DNA of 6,161 nucleotides from Holophagaceae bacterium (lineage in GTDB: Bacteria > Acidobacteriota > Holophagae > Holophagales > Holophagaceae). The stretch covers positions 1-6,161 of the forward strand of contig JANXYT010000265.1 in the NCBI GenBank assembly GCA_025355915.1, in the 5' to 3' direction. The notes beneath the pieces are model-generated. The model did not search any database, was not told the DNA's origin, and saw only the letters and a program-made list of their open reading frames with translations. Below are positions 5,277 to 6,161 of the stretch, one piece after another; positions within the stretch are counted from its first letter, which is position 1, and every line of letters begins with the position of its first letter. The translations under genes and the position numbers were made by a program.

Positions 5277-5322
5277 AAGTGGTTCTCAGTGGAGAAAAGT
5301 GGTTTGAAGTGGATCAAAGTGG
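5277..5322 (+). promoter_or_regulatory. MraZ operator: five AAGTGG boxes with a 10-bp period
   Basis: Hexamers AAGTGG, CAGTGG, AAGTGG, AAGTGG and AAGTGG start at 5277, 5287, 5297, 5307 and 5317, exactly one helical turn apart, with variable four-base spacers. Repeated short G-rich boxes before mraZ are the known target of MraZ: TGGGN units on a 10-bp period in E. coli and AAAGTG(T/G)-type boxes in mollicutes. The motif here resembles the mollicute form. The array overlaps the predicted transcription start and lies 48 bp before the first mraZ start codon, so negative autoregulation of the cluster is inferred. Confidence 0.8.
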
Positions 5323-5370
5323 TCCAACTCCAGCCCAACCCTCCGCTTTTGGGCTGCTGGTTGAAAGGCG

Positions 5371-5841
5371 ATGCTGGTGTTGCGACTCCGCGGAAACTCA
5401 CCGGCCACGGTGGATGAGAAGGGCCGTCTGAAGCTCCCTTCCTCCTTCAAGGCCGAGTTGGAGACCTTCGCCCAGGGCGAGGGGGGCGGGGCCCTGCGGC
5501 ATTACCTGACCTCTCTGGATGGCCGTTCCGCCCGCATCTATCCCATGCCGGTCTGGGAGGCCATCGAGGCCCGCCTGGCCGCCCTGCCGTCCACCAGCCC
5601 GGCCAAGCGCAAGTTCCTGGAGACCACGGCCTATTTCGGCAGCGAAGTCGAGCCCGACGTCCAGGGCCGCTTCGTCATTCCGCCCATCCTGCGCGAGGCC
5701 GCCCAATTGACGGGCGAGGTCGCGGTGCTGGGACAGATGGACCACCTGGCCCTGTGGAACAAGGCCGGCTTCGAGCGCCGCCTGGCGGCGGAACCCCTGG
5801 GGGCCGACGATTTGGCCCAGCTCGCGGATCTGGGGATCTGA
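5371..5841 (+). CDS. mraZ: Transcriptional regulator MraZ
   Basis: MraZ is an AbrB/SpoVT-like DNA-binding protein that forms ring-shaped oligomers and regulates the dcw cluster for cell division and peptidoglycan synthesis. It contains two tandem MraZ half-domains. The first has RGNSPATVDEKGRLKLPSSFKAEL (residues 7-30) and RIYPMPVWEAIEARL. The second has GSEVEPDVQGRFVIPPILREAA and VAVLGQMDHLALWNKAGFERRL. Each half shows the DxxGR DNA-binding signature (DEKGR, DVQGR). At up to 156 residues it matches the family. The ATG at 5371 is only two bases after GAAAGG (5363-5368). The in-frame GTG at 5377 has a better eight-base spacing and gives a start nearer the family's usual M-x-RG, so the protein may be two residues shorter. 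Five MraZ-type boxes lie directly upstream. rsmH is expected next, but a 310-bp spacer intervenes. Confidence 0.95.
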   Translation: MLVLRLRGNSPATVDEKGRLKLPSSFKAELETFAQGEGGGALRHYLTSLDGRSARIYPMPVWEAIEARLAALPSTSPAKRKFLETTAYFGSEVEPDVQGRFVIPPILREAAQLTGEVAVLGQMDHLALWNKAGFERRLAAEPLGADDLAQLADLGI

Positions 5842-6151
5842 TGATGATCAAGAAGCCATCTCAGCCCCCGGCCGCGCCGCGATGGCGCCAGCCGGGATGC
5901 GCCGCAAGGAAGGGCCCGCAGGGCAACGTGGTTCGTTGTTCAAGGGACCTGACGCCGCGGAGCGCCCGGCTGGCTTCATCCCTTCGGGCGAGGGGCGGCG
6001 GGCGTCGCGATTCAGCGTCACGCTCGTCGCGCGTAGTACCCGCTACGCTTCGACTCGCCTTCCTCGCCTCGCTCGCCCGGCGCCCCTCGCGCGGCACCGT
6101 GGGGACCTGCTATGGGCTCAATGGACCGCAGACCGCCAGGGCAGGGTCAGG
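5842..6151. other. 310-bp non-coding spacer between mraZ and the next gene, with inverted repeats
   Basis: The spacer has no convincing gene. It holds GCCC-GCA-GGGC (5914-5924), CCC-TTC-GGG (5980-5988), AGCGT-C-ACGCT (6014-6024) and GCGTAG...CTACGC (6031-6048). It also holds a long-range inverted pair, 5986-6004 against 6074-6092, matching at 17 of 19 positions. A frame open from the mraZ stop (ATG at 5841) to 6155 reads through these repeats as an Arg/Ser/Ala-rich product and looks spurious. No terminator-type T-run is present. Confidence 0.6.
5980..6092. repeat. Fold-back repeat in the mraZ spacer, related to a segment of the upstream element
   Basis: The first half (5980-6032) aligns with 4883-4934 inside the fold-back element at roughly 80 percent over about 53 bp with one gap. 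Both share CCCTTCGGGC at the start and CAGCGTCA in the middle. The outer arms 5986-6004 and 6074-6092 are complementary. This looks like a dispersed, hairpin-forming intergenic repeat. Confidence 0.55.
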
Positions 6152-6161
6152 ATGACCTCCG
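6152..6161 (+). CDS. Possible start of the next dcw gene, cut by the window edge (rsmH by synteny)
   Basis: An ATG at 6152 is preceded by CAGGG (6142-6146) at five-base spacing, a reasonable ribosome-binding site. Only MTS and one further base are visible, so identity rests solely on the usual mraZ-rsmH gene order. An ATG at 6112 or 6121 is an alternative. Confidence 0.3.

Noticed and set aside
5841..6155. 104-codon frame starting on the mraZ stop and ending over the next ATG
   Set aside because: The overlap with both neighbours is tempting as a coupled gene, but the product is low-complexity Arg/Ser/Ala sequence from inverted repeats and resembles no protein I know.

Overview
The window is about two-thirds G+C and densely coded. 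It looks like a chromosome segment of a free-living bacterium. Gene content and protein style (PurE, MogA, YqgE, class I photolyase, a MraZ with an RGNSPATVDEKGR start) suggest an Acidobacteriota member near Geothrix/Holophaga. That placement is an impression from protein style, not a search result.

Layout. Positions 1-1190 (+) hold the 3' part of purE (purine synthesis), then a MogA-type molybdopterin adenylyltransferase gene one base later, then a small unknown acidic protein gene, probably one transcript. A polytopic membrane protein gene (1940-1194, -) converges on this group with a 3-bp gap. It diverges from yqgE (2001-2513, +) across only 60 bp. The 373-bp space between yqgE and the photolyase gene holds a decayed, stop-interrupted remnant of a PII nitrogen-regulatory protein (glnB/glnK type). 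A class I photolyase gene (2887-4311) follows, then a small [2Fe-2S] ferredoxin gene (4352-4633).

Immediately at the ferredoxin stop codon sits a 471-bp gene-less element (4634-5104). It has perfect 13-bp terminal inverted repeats, flanking CTAG duplications, fold-back arms of about 107 bp and several strong hairpins. I read it as a MITE-like non-autonomous insertion whose target duplication re-created the ferredoxin stop codon.

Positions 5172-5370 are the control region of mraZ, the first gene of the division and cell-wall (dcw) cluster. An AT-rich tract leads to a recognisable promoter, then five AAGTGG-type boxes spaced exactly 10 bp apart, the expected form of a MraZ autoregulatory operator. 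mraZ (5371-5841) is followed by a 310-bp spacer rich in inverted repeats. Part of that spacer resembles a segment inside the MITE-like element. The window ends at a possible start codon for the next gene, rsmH by synteny.

Three genes (membrane protein, yqgE, photolyase) have a TAnnnT hexamer 5-10 bases before the start codon and no clear ribosome-binding site, which suggests leaderless or near-leaderless transcripts. No defence, CRISPR, tRNA or rRNA features were seen. No new multi-gene system is evident. The notable signals are the fold-back element, the MraZ box array and the PII relic.
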